In this document: piece after piece, positions 44,701 through 56,418 of the stretch
Layout of the letters: each line of letters starts with the position of its first letter
How positions within the stretch are numbered: the stretch's first letter is position 1
Origin: Clitopilus passeckerianus
Taxonomy: Eukaryota; Basidiomycota; Agaricomycetes; Agaricales; Entolomataceae
Reading direction: 5' to 3'
NCBI GenBank assembly: GCA_944990035.1
Contig: CALYLX010000031.1
Location: 62,001 to 126,000, forward strand
DNA: 64,000 nucleotides
Position numbers and translations under genes: made by a program
The notes under the pieces: model-generated
Database searches by the model: none
Seen by the model: the letters and a program-made list of their open reading frames with translations, nothing else
What the model was told of the DNA's origin: nothing

Positions 44701-45535
44701 TATGTTCCAGAGCTTGCGAAATTGATGTTTTCGCACGTATCCACACCTGCTGTGTGTGGTGTCTGGTTGCTGGATGGTGTGTTACCACCGTCTGTCGTAT
44801 TGTGGTAGTTGGCCTGATTGGCCCGTACACAAGGTAATCCTTTGTGTGTTCCTGCGTAAGTGGGGTTCCTCCTTGGTGAATATTCCGACTGCCGGTTCGT
44901 TCTGGCAGTATGCGATGAGAAAATCTTCATTGATCTCTTCTCCGTCTTCGACTATTCGGAAATAGTCGCTAAGTCCTTCTGATTTTCCGGGATTCTCTTC
45001 GGAACAATCAGGTGCTGGGGTAGGTGGCGTGTTTTCCTCTAGTAGTTGTTCTCGGATGGCTCTCATCCGCTTGATGTCTACTGCTCGCATCAATGTTTGC
45101 GACAGTCGTTGGGTAATGCGTGATTCGTCGATTTCGAGTGTGCCGTCGCTCCACGATATGATTGGATCTACCCGTTTTAGCCAGGGTAATCCAAAAATCA
45201 GGTGGTCTTTCCCGAGTCCAGTGATAAAACATCTTTCCTTGATGATGGCTGTCCCTATCTTGGCAATAACCCAGGTAAAGTGGGTAATAGTTCCTTGTTT
45301 GTTCAGGGTGCCATCAACGTTTCGTGCTGTAATCGGTTGTCGGAGTGGGAGTAGCGGGAGGTGATGTGTCTTGGCAAAGACGGAGTCGATAAATGACCCT
45401 TGCGCTCCAGAGTCAATGAGAGCTTTTGTGCCGGCGATTGTTGTATTTCCATCTAGGGGGTCTTGTAGAGAGATTGGGATACGCATAGATTCAGCATAAA
45501 AATCAGTAGCTACAAGTACACTGGAAATATCAATC
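41759..45535 (-). pseudogene. pol: Pol of G5, frameshifted
   Basis: All domains are collinear with G4, from protease (45486-44782) through RT and RNase H (44186-42534) and integrase to chromodomain, ending at 41759-41761. Frame breaks coincide with single-base losses in homopolymers near 44862, 44336, 42712, 42078 and 41884. There is no in-frame nonsense substitution that I could see. Confidence 0.85.
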
Positions 45536-46502
45536 GGGCGAGGAAGTACTGACGTCGGCTTTGCAGTCTTCCTCTTTAAAACCCTCAGCCTCTGCTTCGG
45601 TGTAGAATTCAGCGGCTTCTTCTTGGGGCATGTCAGCTAGGACTGTTCTGACATATTTGATCAACTCGGCTCCCTTCTCAGGTTTCTTGTGGAAACGGCT
45701 GTCGTTGTTGCTGGGGTAGGTTCTTCCAAAATTCTTCCTTTGAAGACATTGTTGGATCGTGTGACCTTTCTTGGAGCAATAGTAGCACAAGTTGTTCTTC
45801 TTGTGATGTTCTCTTTCCTCCTGGGTGAGGCGGCGTTTGGGTGGATCAGTGGTGAAACGATCAACATCCATAGCCATTGGGTCTCGGGCTCCAGTAGGTG
45901 TTTTGTAAGCACCTTTGACCATATCAGATGTCTTGATGATACGGGTATGTCCCATGATTGTCTTGGCACGTCGCCAGTTGTTGTCAAACTGGACGGCTTT
46001 CTTGACCCAATCGTCGAATGTGGTAGGAGGGAATCGGAAAAGAGAATTTTCTCTCGGAGTTTGGGGGTAAGTCCTTCCATGAAGATCTCGATCTTTGCAG
46101 TGTCACCGCTGAGATCAGTTCGTGCAAGAATATTCTTGAAGACGGTGACAAATTCGTCAGCTGTCCCATCCTGTCGTAAGGCTTTGAGTTGGAGAAGTGC
46201 GGCAGCTTTGTCGTCGGTAGGGAAAAGGCTTCTTTGAATTGGCTGATAAATTCAGCGTAGGTGGCTTTCCTTTCAGCTGCTGAATATTTATCGTGAAATT
46301 CTAATCCCCATGCTGCTGCAGTTCCTTCTTTGAGGAAGGATAAGGCGATGCGAATCTTCTTGTCATCTTCGAGTTGGTTGAGGTTGTTTAGGATGAGGTA
46401 GTCTTCAAGTTCCTGAATGAACTTTCTGGTCTTGGATCGGTCTCCGGAGAACGTTTGGGGTTTGGCTCCAATGTCCTTCTTGTTGTTGTTGTCTTGTGAC
46501 AT
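45530..46502 (-). pseudogene. gag: Gag of G5, frameshifted
   Basis: The start ATG corresponds to 46500-46502. The frame is shifted by contractions in C runs near 46217 and 46029; the CCHC knuckle is in the frame 45530-45955. At the junction it reads GGT TTT AAA, and the gag frame runs on for about 15 codons before TGA. Confidence 0.8.
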
Positions 46503-47100
46503 TTCGTAGTCGAAATCGAAGTCGGTCTCTGGTTCAATTGTTTCTGCACTGGGGCGCTCCTCTGGCTCAGCTGTGGGGCTCTCCTCTAGCTGTTGTTGTA
46601 CTTGGTGTTCTTCTTCTTCCTCTTCGGGCAAGACAGAAGCGCTGGTAGATGGGACTAGTGATGGGTTCCTGGATATTGCTGTGGGTAATGGTGCGAAGCG
46701 TCGCTGTTCCTCCTTGTCTACTTCAATGTCGTGTTCTCGTTGAGCTCGGACAATAGCAGGGGTCTTATGAGGTCGTTCAGGGGTAGGGAAGTCTAGAGCG
46801 TGGAAGTGTCTGTTTTCAACGGCAACGGTGGTGAATGTGAATTTGCCAAGGGAGAGAGAGGCGTAGCACCAGCGGTTATTGTTGTGATTAAAACCGCAGT
46901 AGTTTCCGTTGGTGAACTTGTAGACGTTGTTGGTTCCTTCTACTAGAGTGGTATTTCGTGGCGGGTGGTCTGCCCTGTGTACGACCGTGGTGACTGAGTG
47001 GTAGCCGCAACGGCAATCGGCCTGTTGCGTGCTTCTGCTGTGTTGTCGTGGGGTGGGCCTGCGCTAACAATGAGCGGGCCTTCTGAACAGCTTGACCTTT

Positions 47101-47585
47101 TGTTAAGGCAGAGCCTAACAACTTAGGTAATACTGTTTACGCTCAATGTCTTTGATAAACAAAGACAGAGATTTGTCAGCAGCTGCGGCTGTACTGACGA
47201 CCTGGTGAGATTGACGAAGCAAGGGACTTAAAGGCGAAGTAGAGAACTAAGCAGTTAGGTAGATTGCCTAGGTCAAGCTGAGGAGCCTTGACCAAATGGT
47301 ACAGGTTTATATACCTATCTAGTAGTTCTAAATATAGCACATGCGCAGCATGCTGAGCAAGTAATGAGTCATGCGCAGCATGATGAGTAAGTACATGAGT
47401 CAGTATGACTCAATGCGAGTCAGAAAGAGTCAGATAAGGTATAAGTCTCTCACGATCGTGAGAGATGCGGAGTAAGCATGGAAAAAGATGAAAAATGCGC
47501 AGTGATGCGCAGCATATGTGAGTAATCGTGCATAGGTAAGCGGGCCGGGGTATGTAAGGAGAAACATGTAAGCAAAATCATAACA
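47101..47585 (-). repeat. 5' LTR of G5 (485 bp)
   Basis: This is the reverse complement of the G-family LTR, ending at the gcact duplication; the internal region starts at 47100 with the complement of the self-priming site. Confidence 0.95.
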
Positions 47586-47590
47586 GCACT

Positions 47591-48164
47591 CCCATCAGTT
47601 GCTCCCACTAGCAAAATTCCCGCAGTTGACAAACGGATCAAGGAACTTCTGCTAGCACGCGATGAAGCAAATGCTGCACATGCACTTGCTGCGCAACGCA
47701 TGGCAGAGAAGATCACACGACATTTCACTCCATTCAAAGTCGGAGAAAAGGTGTGGTTAGAAGCCACAAATCTCAATCAAGGAAACATCTCCAAGAAACT
47801 AGCACCCAAACGAGAAGGACCCTTCAAGATACTTGAGGTAAAAGGACACCTGACCTATAAACTCGACTTGCCAAGGCGATGGAAGATCCACCCGGTGATT
47901 CACGCATCACTTCTCACCCGTTACATCTCCACCAAAGCGCATGGACCCAGCTTCTCTAAACCGCCACCTGACGAAATCGACGGAATAGAAGAATACGAAA
48001 TAGAAGCAATTGTGGCCCATCAGAAACAAGGCAAAGAGCGACACAGATACCTCGTAAAATGGAAGGGATGGCCATCAGCGGACAACGAATGGATGCCCGA
48101 GTCGGAACTGCAGAACGCCAAGGAAATACTTACCGAGTATAAAAAGAGGAAGAAACTCACCTGA
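47591..48164 (+). CDS. pol: Pol of G4, second part (integrase C terminus and chromodomain)
   Basis: This resumes the frame cut at 40336. It holds the GPY/F-like module (WKIHPVIHASLL) and the chromodomain near 47992-48130 (YLVKWKGWPSADNEW). The aromatic residues that form the methyl-lysine cage in classical chromodomains are partly present. It stops at TGA 48162-48164. Confidence 0.9.
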
Positions 48165-48202
48165 CACCACATAGCAAACCCACTCACATCCACTATATAA
48201 CA

Positions 48203-48916
48203 ATGTCTCAAAATGCCTCTTCCTACGACCGCACCATCATTCGCAACACCTTCAAATCCGATACCGCTATTACGGTGCTCCGTACGCATACTGCCTGGAG
48301 CAGCGACGACAACCCTCTCACCGCTGTGGGAGAACAAGGAACCCTCTACCAAAACCGACGAACCGAAACTCGCAACGAAGTGGCTTGTCTGCGCTACCAA
48401 TTTGCGAAAACCACTGACGATCTTGATCAACTTTTGGACAAAGTTGATCAAGAAACAGAGGAGACCCTCACAGACCTCTTCTTTGCCATTGGAGGAACAG
48501 CTTTCCTCAACGAATTCTTCCCCAAACGACAAAACTGGTTCAACAACCCAGAGGAGACAGACTTCGAAACCCTTGCCTCCAATCCCTGGGGGCCTGAGGA
48601 AAGTCAAGAAGAGGAAGTCACGATCCTCACTGCACGTCAAGTTTGCGGAACCCTACGAGCATTTCCTCCCGTCACCAATTTACACACCACCGCAAAAATA
48701 AAACATAACCCCTTCGTCAAAGAAGAACAGAACGACAACAAGGAAAACATCAACCCCAATGGCAAACCCTCCGACGCCATACCTCTCCGCATTCGAAAGC
48801 CCACCAGAATCCGACTCACCAACGCTGGTGAACCTTCCCCCTCGACAATATCGTCCCAGAAGGCGCCGCGCACCGGATACCTTGCCAACAGACCACCACC
48901 ACCCAGATGGTTCTGA
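48203..48916 (+). pseudogene. ORF3 of G4, truncated before the Cys/His cluster
   Basis: The frame matches ORF3 of G1 for 237 codons and then stops at TGA 48914-48916, where the others have AGA. The Cys/His-rich end is therefore lost. The same base change is silent in the overlapping +1 frame. Confidence 0.8.
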
Positions 48917-49105
48917 TGCTACATTTGTGGAGGCAGACACCGACAGTGTCATTGCTTTCGTTTTGTGTGTCGTCTGTGCCATCATCGTGGCCCAGGCCAT
49001 TACCCGGTTAGCTGCCCACAACGCTACCACAAGGGCATAGACCGTCATTTCTGGGGTAAAGGAAGGAATTGAAGTCAGGAGACTTCAACGATAGCGAGAG
49101 GGTAA

Positions 49106-49590
49106 TGTTATGATTTTGCTTACATGTTTCTCCTTACATACCCCGGCCCGCTTACCTATGCACGATTACTCACATATGCTGCGCATCACTGCGCATTTTT
49201 CATCTTTTTCCATGCTTACTCCGCATCTCTCACAATCGTGAGAGACTTATACCTTATCTGACTCTTTCTGACTCACATCGAGTCATACTGACTCATGTAC
49301 TTACTCATCATGCTGTGCATGACTCATTACTTACTCAGCATGCTGCGCATGCGCTATATTTAGAACTACTAGATAGGTATATAAACCTGTACCATTTGGT
49401 CAAGGCTCCTCAGCTTGACCTAGGCAATCTACCTAACTGCTTAGTTCTCTACTTTGCCTTTAAGTCTCTTGCTTCGTCAATCTCACCAGGTCGTCAGTAC
49501 AGCCGCAGCTGCTGACAAATCTCTGTCTTTGTTTATCAAAGACATCGAGCGTAAACAGTATTACCTAAGTTGTTAGGCTCTGCCTTAACA
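49106..49590 (+). repeat. 3' LTR of G4 (485 bp)
   Basis: It differs from the 5' LTR at about two positions, one inside the TCTCACGATCGTGAGA palindrome. The duplication gaaca follows at 49591. Confidence 0.95.
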
Positions 49591-49595
49591 GAACA

Positions 49596-50203
49596 TGATT
49601 GCGCCCATGAAGTAACTTTGAACATCACCCTCAATTACAAGCGCCTAGCGCCGAAATCTGAGCCTTGGACATATTGAGTCGACAGCCGATGGTTACGCAA
49701 TGATCGGGTCTGGTGCGGGAGTACAACGCAAAAATGTGACCAATAGTGCAGTAGCAGGGCCTGGTTTGGTTCATAGCCCACTCACGACCTGGTTCAGTTA
49801 TGATCCAGAGAACCGGAGGTCAGCACACGAGCTGCCGACACCAACGGCGCCAACTAACCGCTGCTGCCGTCAATCAACCGTCAACGAACCTCAAGGAACC
49901 CGTTATGGTTTGTGATGCGCTTACGGTTCCTTTTGAGGTAGCCCTTCTAGGGCTATGAGTTTGGCGGGTGGATATACCCTAAAGTGGGCACCGCAAAAGG
50001 GTCCAACCATATGAGTCAGAGGTCCTCAAGTCTCTCGTCCAGTGGCGATTTTTGATTTCATGCTCCGAGGCAATGCGTACGAAGGCAGAATTGAGTTTAC
50101 CTGGGTTAACCTACAGCAAAGGTCGGCTTGGGCCTAGGATGTGGCAGTTTTGTCGGCATTCAACTTCATCACTAAGTAAAGGAAAAAGAAAGGCTACCGG
50201 TAA
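49596..50203. other. Sequence without supported gene
   Basis: No convincing coding frame or repeat is visible. It begins the right flank of the G4 insertion site. Confidence 0.4.
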
Positions 50204-50628
50204 TTGAGGACCGTCCTCTTTTCACTACAATGTCCTAGAGCTTTCCACGGCTCTCGACTGCATGTCCACCCCTACCCCTTGAAGAACACTGTTTTTCAAC
50301 CATTCCATACGTTGTGTAGGCAGTTGGATAAACCGCCTGCCTGCGCTACACTGTCTACAAACGCTTGAGGCCAACCACCGCCCGGATCGCCAATGGACAA
50401 GCACTCAATTATCCAGTTGATGTCCCCGTGGGCACGTCAACTGCGTGGACCATAATGGCCAAAGGACTTACCTTCCGCAGAGCATGGAAATACTCTGCAG
50501 CAAGTGCTCCGTATCACTGTCCAACCAGGGCACGACACCGGACGGTGATCTCCATAGCCGAAGTTCTTTAGAGGAGTTGAGGCAAGTAAAACCGCTCGAA
50601 GAGGCAGTCACTCGCCTACCAGTAGCAT
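50204..50628 (-). repeat. Left copy of an inverted repeat flanking the tmpL-like region
   Basis: The sequence is homologous, in inverted orientation, to 57584-58030, with a block of about 70 nearly identical bases around 50470-50545. Both copies can be read as an exon ending ...VVPWLDSDTEHLLQ... followed by AGGTAAGTCC, a good splice donor, on the minus strand here and the plus strand there. A conserved tail (GGGGTAGGGGTGGA and flanks) lies beyond. The family is not recognised; it may be duplicated gene fragments or ends of a mobile unit. Confidence 0.65.
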
Positions 50629-50985
50629 CTGTTCTACATGAGCACCTTTTGAGTTTCGCTGACAGCCGTTCTAAGGCTGGCCAGTTTAGATGTGATCTTG
50701 AATAATTAAAGTTAGCCATCCAGGATGAGGTCGTCGTAGACGCCTCGACCACGGAAGGCTTCACGCAGAACTGTCGCTCGTTTTACAACATGCTATTTAT
50801 TCAGTACAAACAGGTCATTTAGCTGGGATTATACAGTAACGTATATATATGTGCGTGATGTGTTGTCTATGATGAGTGATGATCCAGTTCTATACAGGGG
50901 AAAGGAATGACATGGGTAAGAGCAATTGTTGAAAGTCCAATTTGGCCATAAATAAATAAGCCCTCTTGAATAAATAGGTTTTAAC

Positions 50986-53900
50986 TTAAGGCTCTTCTAT
51001 GCATATTGACCCATATGCAGGAATGCCTCTGCTTGACAGGCCGTACACAACCTTTTCTGTGACTCTCTTGTTCGAGACGACGATGACGGCCTCCGCGTCA
51101 GCTTCCTTCGCCAGCCGGTATGTCATTTTGACAAGATCAACATCGCCCACACGGGAATCTGATTATCTATAGTTAGCTGGGGGTCCGGGCATTGGGGTGG
51201 ATACGTACTGAGAATCAGTGCTGCAGGGTTGGCATCAATAATCGAGTCTACCAATTTGTCGCCGTACACTTGTCGGACGTTGGGAGCGATCCACAGAACA
51301 CGAATCGGAATACGGTGCTCGAGAACGACAGGCATGCAGTTCGCGATGCCACATCCAGTTGCGACGAGAACAATCTTCTTGAATACGGGGACGAGTCGCA
51401 TGATGCCGTAGAAGGGGACGCCGCGAACCCAGAGCTTGCCTGGAGGGTTTCCGACTTGGGTTGAAGTCCAGTAACCGCCTTTGGCCAGTACGATAGAGAA
51501 ACCTGGATTTCCGGGTTCACACACGGCAGGGAAGTTGTGCCACTCCGTCACCAGATCGTCGGAAACCTTTACAATGCTTCCGGGTGATGGCGTTGCTGTT
51601 ATCCATGTTAGACAAGCTAGTGCGAAATGATAGGTATGTCCCATACCGTAGTCGAAGTATAATCGGACAGCCTGGGGCGAGAGTCTCTTGCTGTATACAG
51701 CCACCTTTCTGAGTCTGATCCAGGGAAGAAGCATGGAGACTGCACTCGTTAATAAGTGATAATCCTGCTAAAACAAATAGTCTCACCTGATGTGAGAAGA
51801 AGCAACCAAAAGGCACTGGATTCGCGTATTGCAACATGAAGAGGTTTTTCTGGGCTTCGATAATCATTCGTGAGGAACGGAACCTGTACGACGTAGTTAG
51901 TATGGTTTCAGCCCTGCGATTGTTGAGGCAATATACTTCAATCCAAAGCAGTATTACAATGCCCCAAGCGCAGTAACGGTGAATAGTCTCGAAGCTGTGT
52001 CGGAACTTGTCCTGAATTCTTGGGTATGCAAATGTCAAAGTTCCCAATAGGAGGAACAGAGTGAACCAGGCAACAGCAACGGTGCCAGCGGTAGCCTGAA
52101 AATAAGTGTTACGGCATATAAATGGTAGGACGGAGTCCTATCTCACCTTTTGACCATGTTCTGATTGCATTACGGACTCTCTGGTGGCTTTTCCCGTGTA
52201 GAGAAGGAACCATAAGGTACTTGATGCCGCAGCTCCAGCATGTACTCCACCAAGCTGATGAACGTCCACAGAAATCTTTCTCGCCCAGAGCGGCCAATGG
52301 GAAGGTGTTCGAGTTGCCAGGAAGAAGAATCCATCGATTAGATAGTCCTGTCGCATCAGCGAGGACAAGAATAAGTTGCCGAAGACACCTTTGCTGATCT
52401 CGTATGCGTTCCACCCGTTGGCTGCTGCTGCTATGAAAACCCAGAAGTTGATGAAAAAGACAAGACTGAAGAGGCGGGCCCATGTAGTGAAGATCTTGTA
52501 GCGGAGAACACGGACAATCCGCCGATCCTCCTTCTCCGGAAGGGCGCCTTGGTCAAATCCAGCCCAAATTGATGTTTGATCTTCCATCTCAGAAGACGAC
52601 ATTTCCTTTTTCATTGGGACATCGAGAATGGTTCCGACGTGGGTATCCACGCTCATCGTCTCATTGTTGACCCACGTGGGTGTGGGTGACACTCGCGAAA
52701 TGTTGTCCCATTCGTTGGTGGAAGGCTTTTCCTCGGCTATGCCAGGGAGGTCCTTGTGGATGGAAGAGTGGATGGACGAATGAGGTGACAGGCTCCGAGG
52801 AACTTGTGACATTTCAGAGTAGGTAGACTCCGGCTCCGGACGGTCCCCAAGCGCCTTTCGAGAGCGCTCACGTCTCAACGAACGAGCTGGTAGTGGTGGC
52901 GGTGGCGATGAAGGAGGTGGGGAAGGCGTCTGAGGAGGAGGTGTGTGTATCCGGCGTGGAGGAGCCATGGTAGGCGATTGAGGTGGCGGGCTTTTCCGCT
53001 TTGGGGGAGGTCGTTTAGTAACACCCGCAGAAAGGTTCCATTCGGGTGTAGAGTTTTGCGGGGCCTTTTCTGCTTTCTCTGAACCCACTAATAAAGGGAA
53101 GATGGGTACTTGAGGGGCTGCCAGTTCGGGCGTAAGGGCAGCGTCGGGAATCGGAGTATAGGGCTCAAACTCCGGGGAGTGAATGGCAAGATCTTGGAGC
53201 GCTTTTTTGTCAATCTTGCCATTGCTATATTGGGCGTTCAGATAATGAGATAGTTACATCAAAAATAATTCGCTTACGTCGTTTCAGGGAATTTCTCTAA
53301 TGCCATGAACTTTGAAGGTATACCGTAATGGGGCAACACTTGAGCGGTCGACTTCTTTACAGCGTCGGTTGGAACATTGATGGGGGTGTAGAAGGCCCAA
53401 ATATCACTCTCGATCATAATAGCTGCTGCCGACTTCACGCCTGGGGTGGTCTAACAAACGATTAGAACAATTATTCGTACATTCGACAAGTCATACCTCT
53501 ATAGCGGCTGCAACGCGGTCAAGCTCGATTTTGAAACCCTACAAGAATGTCAGACGAGAGTAGATTCGTAATTAGGAGATTGCTGACATTAATCTTAACC
53601 TGATGATCAACACGACCCAAATGCTCAAGGTTGCCATCAGGATGCCACCGGCTGTAATCAAACAGTTTGAGCAAGAGGGTAAAAAGAGGAGTTGTAACGC
53701 ACGTACGCCAGGTCGCCTGTGTTGAACATCATGGAACTGGAAAGGGGAAGGGCTCAACATACTGGAACCACACCTAGCTTGGACGCTTACCCATCGTTCA
53801 TGAACGGATCTCGAAGGTATCTCTCTGTGGTCTTGAGCATGTTGTTCACGTATCCGCGAGTGATCCCGGCACCACCAGCCCAAATGACCCCGATATCACC

Positions 53901-55172
53901 AATCTTCACTGGAATCAGATGCTCGTCCAAGAGATAGACGGTGGCGTTCGGGATAGGGACGCCAATACCCAATCCCTCTCCGGGATTATGCAGGTGCATG
54001 GTATTGACTATTGTTATCTGGAATGTCGAATGTCATTAGGAGCCAGGAATACAAGCACGAACCATGCACACCTCTATGGGCCCACAGCAATTGTAAAAGT
54101 CGACAGTTTCCGCCCAAGAATCCGCCAAACCTGGTTTCAGTAAGCCAAAGGTAGAAGATGGTATTGTCGCTGGGCTCTCACCTTTCGGGCAATGGTCGCC
54201 AGCAACCGCCACAACCTTCATATTGGGGTAGTCTGTGGGGTCGTGGGGTGCAAGTAGTGAAGGCGTTGTAATCATAATATCAACGGTCTTCATGACGGCT
54301 CGCCACTCCTTCGCAGTCTTTCCGCGCAAGCACAAAGTGCTTCCGTTGCATAAGCTTCCCAGGATTTCCTGTAGACGTGATGAGCAATACAAGTGTTGTC
54401 GGATTTGGTCCAGACGTACCCAGGCAGCCATATCCGACGAGATCGTCATGATCTGGGCCACCCTCATTCCAGGACTCATTGCCAAGTTTCCGGGCGCAAG
54501 ACAGACCACTACAGAAGCTCATCAGCAATGAATGGAGTTGCAAAGATATGACATACGGTTTGTAATATTACGGTGCCTAACATCAACACCATCCGTGTCG
54601 TCCGTTGTACCGTTTGTGTAAATGATGCAAGCACTGTCGCCAGGGGAAGATAGATCCTCTGGCTTGACGCAATGGTCGGAAGGTGTCGAGCAGAGGGTAT
54701 CCTCAATGCACAAGGTGGGGATCATGAATACTCGGTCGGCGAACTTCCTTTGAAGTAAGACGAGGGATGCATCCGAGTCACGTAGGGCATGCGCGAGGCC
54801 GCTTCTTGAGATGGTGTTGCCGTCAAGGGGAATGTATGCGCCTCCTGACTTGAGAATAGCCAGTACTGCAACGACCATGAACACCGATCGTTCGACCACC
54901 AGGCCAACTCTAGCTCCTGGTACGACCTCTTTCTCCCGGAGGTGGGCAGCCAAACAGTTTGCTTGACGGTCCAGCTCTCCATATGTAACCTTAACTTGTC
55001 CATCTTCGACCGCATACTCGTCAGGCTCTGTACGAGCGTGGAATTCGAAGGCTTCGTGAACGCATTTGAAAGGCGCTTCTGTGGTTGGTCCTCTACCGAA
55101 CTTGGAGAATAGAGCTCTTCCGACCGGCGAAAGGGACTGCAGCAGATCTGGGTTGAATGGCCTGCTGTCCAT
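50986..55172 (-). CDS. tmpL: TmpL-like adenylation/ferric-reductase-like membrane protein
   Basis: I infer 14 exons: 55172-54557, 54508-54420, 54368-54182, 54130-54072, 54017-53791, 53736-53707, 53651-53588, 53538-53497, 53450-53278, 53224-52147, 52095-51937, 51883-51787, 51739-51209 and 51158-50986. Phases all agree and give 1174 residues. Residues about 30-510 are an AMP-binding domain ending NGKID with the usual late Lys; a Pro/Ser-rich linker follows; then about six hydrophobic spans (residues about 720-960) and a C-terminal FAD/NAD(P)-binding part (LVATGCGIA). This architecture is that of fungal TmpL, known from Alternaria and Aspergillus as a redox-homeostasis membrane protein. There is no carrier domain. 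The nucleotide loop reads TNGTTDDTDG instead of SGTTGxPKG, so adenylation is doubtful. Confidence 0.85.
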
Positions 55173-56418
55173 AGGGTTTCGAGGTGGAAGCGGAATTCAT
55201 GCAGGCTATTCGGATGCATTGCGTTTATGAATGGTAATGGAAAGTGGATTGCAGGAGCCTAGAGGGGACTGCCACCGTCGGAGTTGCCGGGAGACGGGTG
55301 GGGAGGGCCTTCAAATGGGTCTACCATATTTGGAAGTCAACAGTCAGAAGCAGCCTTTTCGAGCTTATGTTCGAGGATGATGTGCGTGATTGACTGTCAG
55401 TTGCGGGCTGACACCCGCCGACGGAGCACCAACGGTGTCGCAAGCGGCCCTATTCAAGCTCTTCACTCAGGCTCTAGGATTGTGAATTGCCACTCCTCAT
55501 CAATGGCAGCACACCTGGGTTCCTCAGGAAGAGATTCGGTGTAGTTTCTGTTGGAGAGCTTTCGGTGCCCGAAGAATCAGCCTTACTATTCCCTCCCCGT
55601 TCCCAAACGCAAAAGGCCGCTCACCAAATTCCACGAATCTGAAACGATGCTACCGCGTAATGTCGGGTGAGAAACTATGTTTTCTGCCTTTGACACGTCA
55701 TGACGCAGCATCGCGCCATGGGATGCCAAGTAGTTGCAAGCGTCCGACTCAAAGAACAAACCCGGAACGCGTTCTGGAGTGACGGAACTCGACTGGGAAG
55801 TATATTGGCAGAAGTCAATTAGGTGGTGTGCCTGTCGAAGCCGACGCAAGACCAGGCAATCCCATCCATCTATGCGTGTCCAGAAGTGTCCTCTGCGACA
55901 ACAGGAAACTCAGCAAGGCTACAGGCGGAGGAGAAACTGTCCGGATATTGAACTGGGTCGGGAATCGTGGACGTTCGCTTGCAGAGATCTTCACGATTAT
56001 GTCAGCATGATCTGGCCTCGAGTGCCTTATCGCGGCTGCCTGGAACTTGGCATGATCGACCTCTCGACAGTGAGGAGCTGCTTCTCAAGAGTCCGTACGA
56101 CTTACTCAGACAGCTGTTAACGGGAAGATCCACGGTTCAATCAGTGCAACTCTGTTTTTAGGATAAACTTTAAGATAAGAGGGATTACGGCGGTAATTAC
56201 GGCAATTATTCTTGACACAGGCTGTCAGTTTGACTTGCTCCGAGTCTGTTTAATGCGGCCCAAGCGGAGCAGACATCTCTCAAAGCATAGGATTACTCTT
56301 CATCACCTTCTTGAAGCAGTTCCTCGGGTTTTGGAATCTGACTGCTGCTTTCGGCGACAGCTTCTCAGCCACTAAGGAATGGGCACTAAGCATTTGGCAG
56401 ACACACCAAAATGAAATA
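55173..56418. other. Intergenic region upstream of the tmpL-like gene
   Basis: Short frames on both strands have no recognisable motif. The region must hold the promoter of the tmpL-like gene and the 3' end of the neighbouring minus-strand gene, but I see no clear TATA box or conserved element. Confidence 0.4.

Larger units (their letters stand above)
40337..47585 (-). mobile_element. Ty3/gypsy chromovirus G5, nested in G4
   Basis: The minus-strand element lies between gcact duplications (40332-40336 and 47586-47590). Its LTRs (40337-40820, 484 bp, and 47101-47585, 485 bp) appear to differ only by one G in a G run, so it is recent. It belongs to the 485-bp LTR subfamily. Its genes carry one-base homopolymer contractions near 42078, 42712, 44336, 44862, 46029 and 46217, among others. 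Confidence 0.95.
35074..49590 (+). mobile_element. Ty3/gypsy chromovirus G4, host of nested G5
   Basis: G4 is bounded by 485-bp LTRs and duplication gaaca (35069-35073 and 49591-49595). G5 lies at 40337-47585 between gcact duplications. Without G5 it is 7263 bp. The LTRs differ at about two positions. Its pol was a complete frame before G5 inserted; its gag has one TGA and its ORF3 one TGA. Confidence 0.95.

Noticed and set aside
50986..55172. Full nonribosomal peptide synthetase and a biosynthetic cluster
   Set aside because: There is one adenylation domain but no carrier or condensation domain, and the C-terminal half is membrane and reductase-like, which fits TmpL. Neighbouring genes do not look like a cluster.
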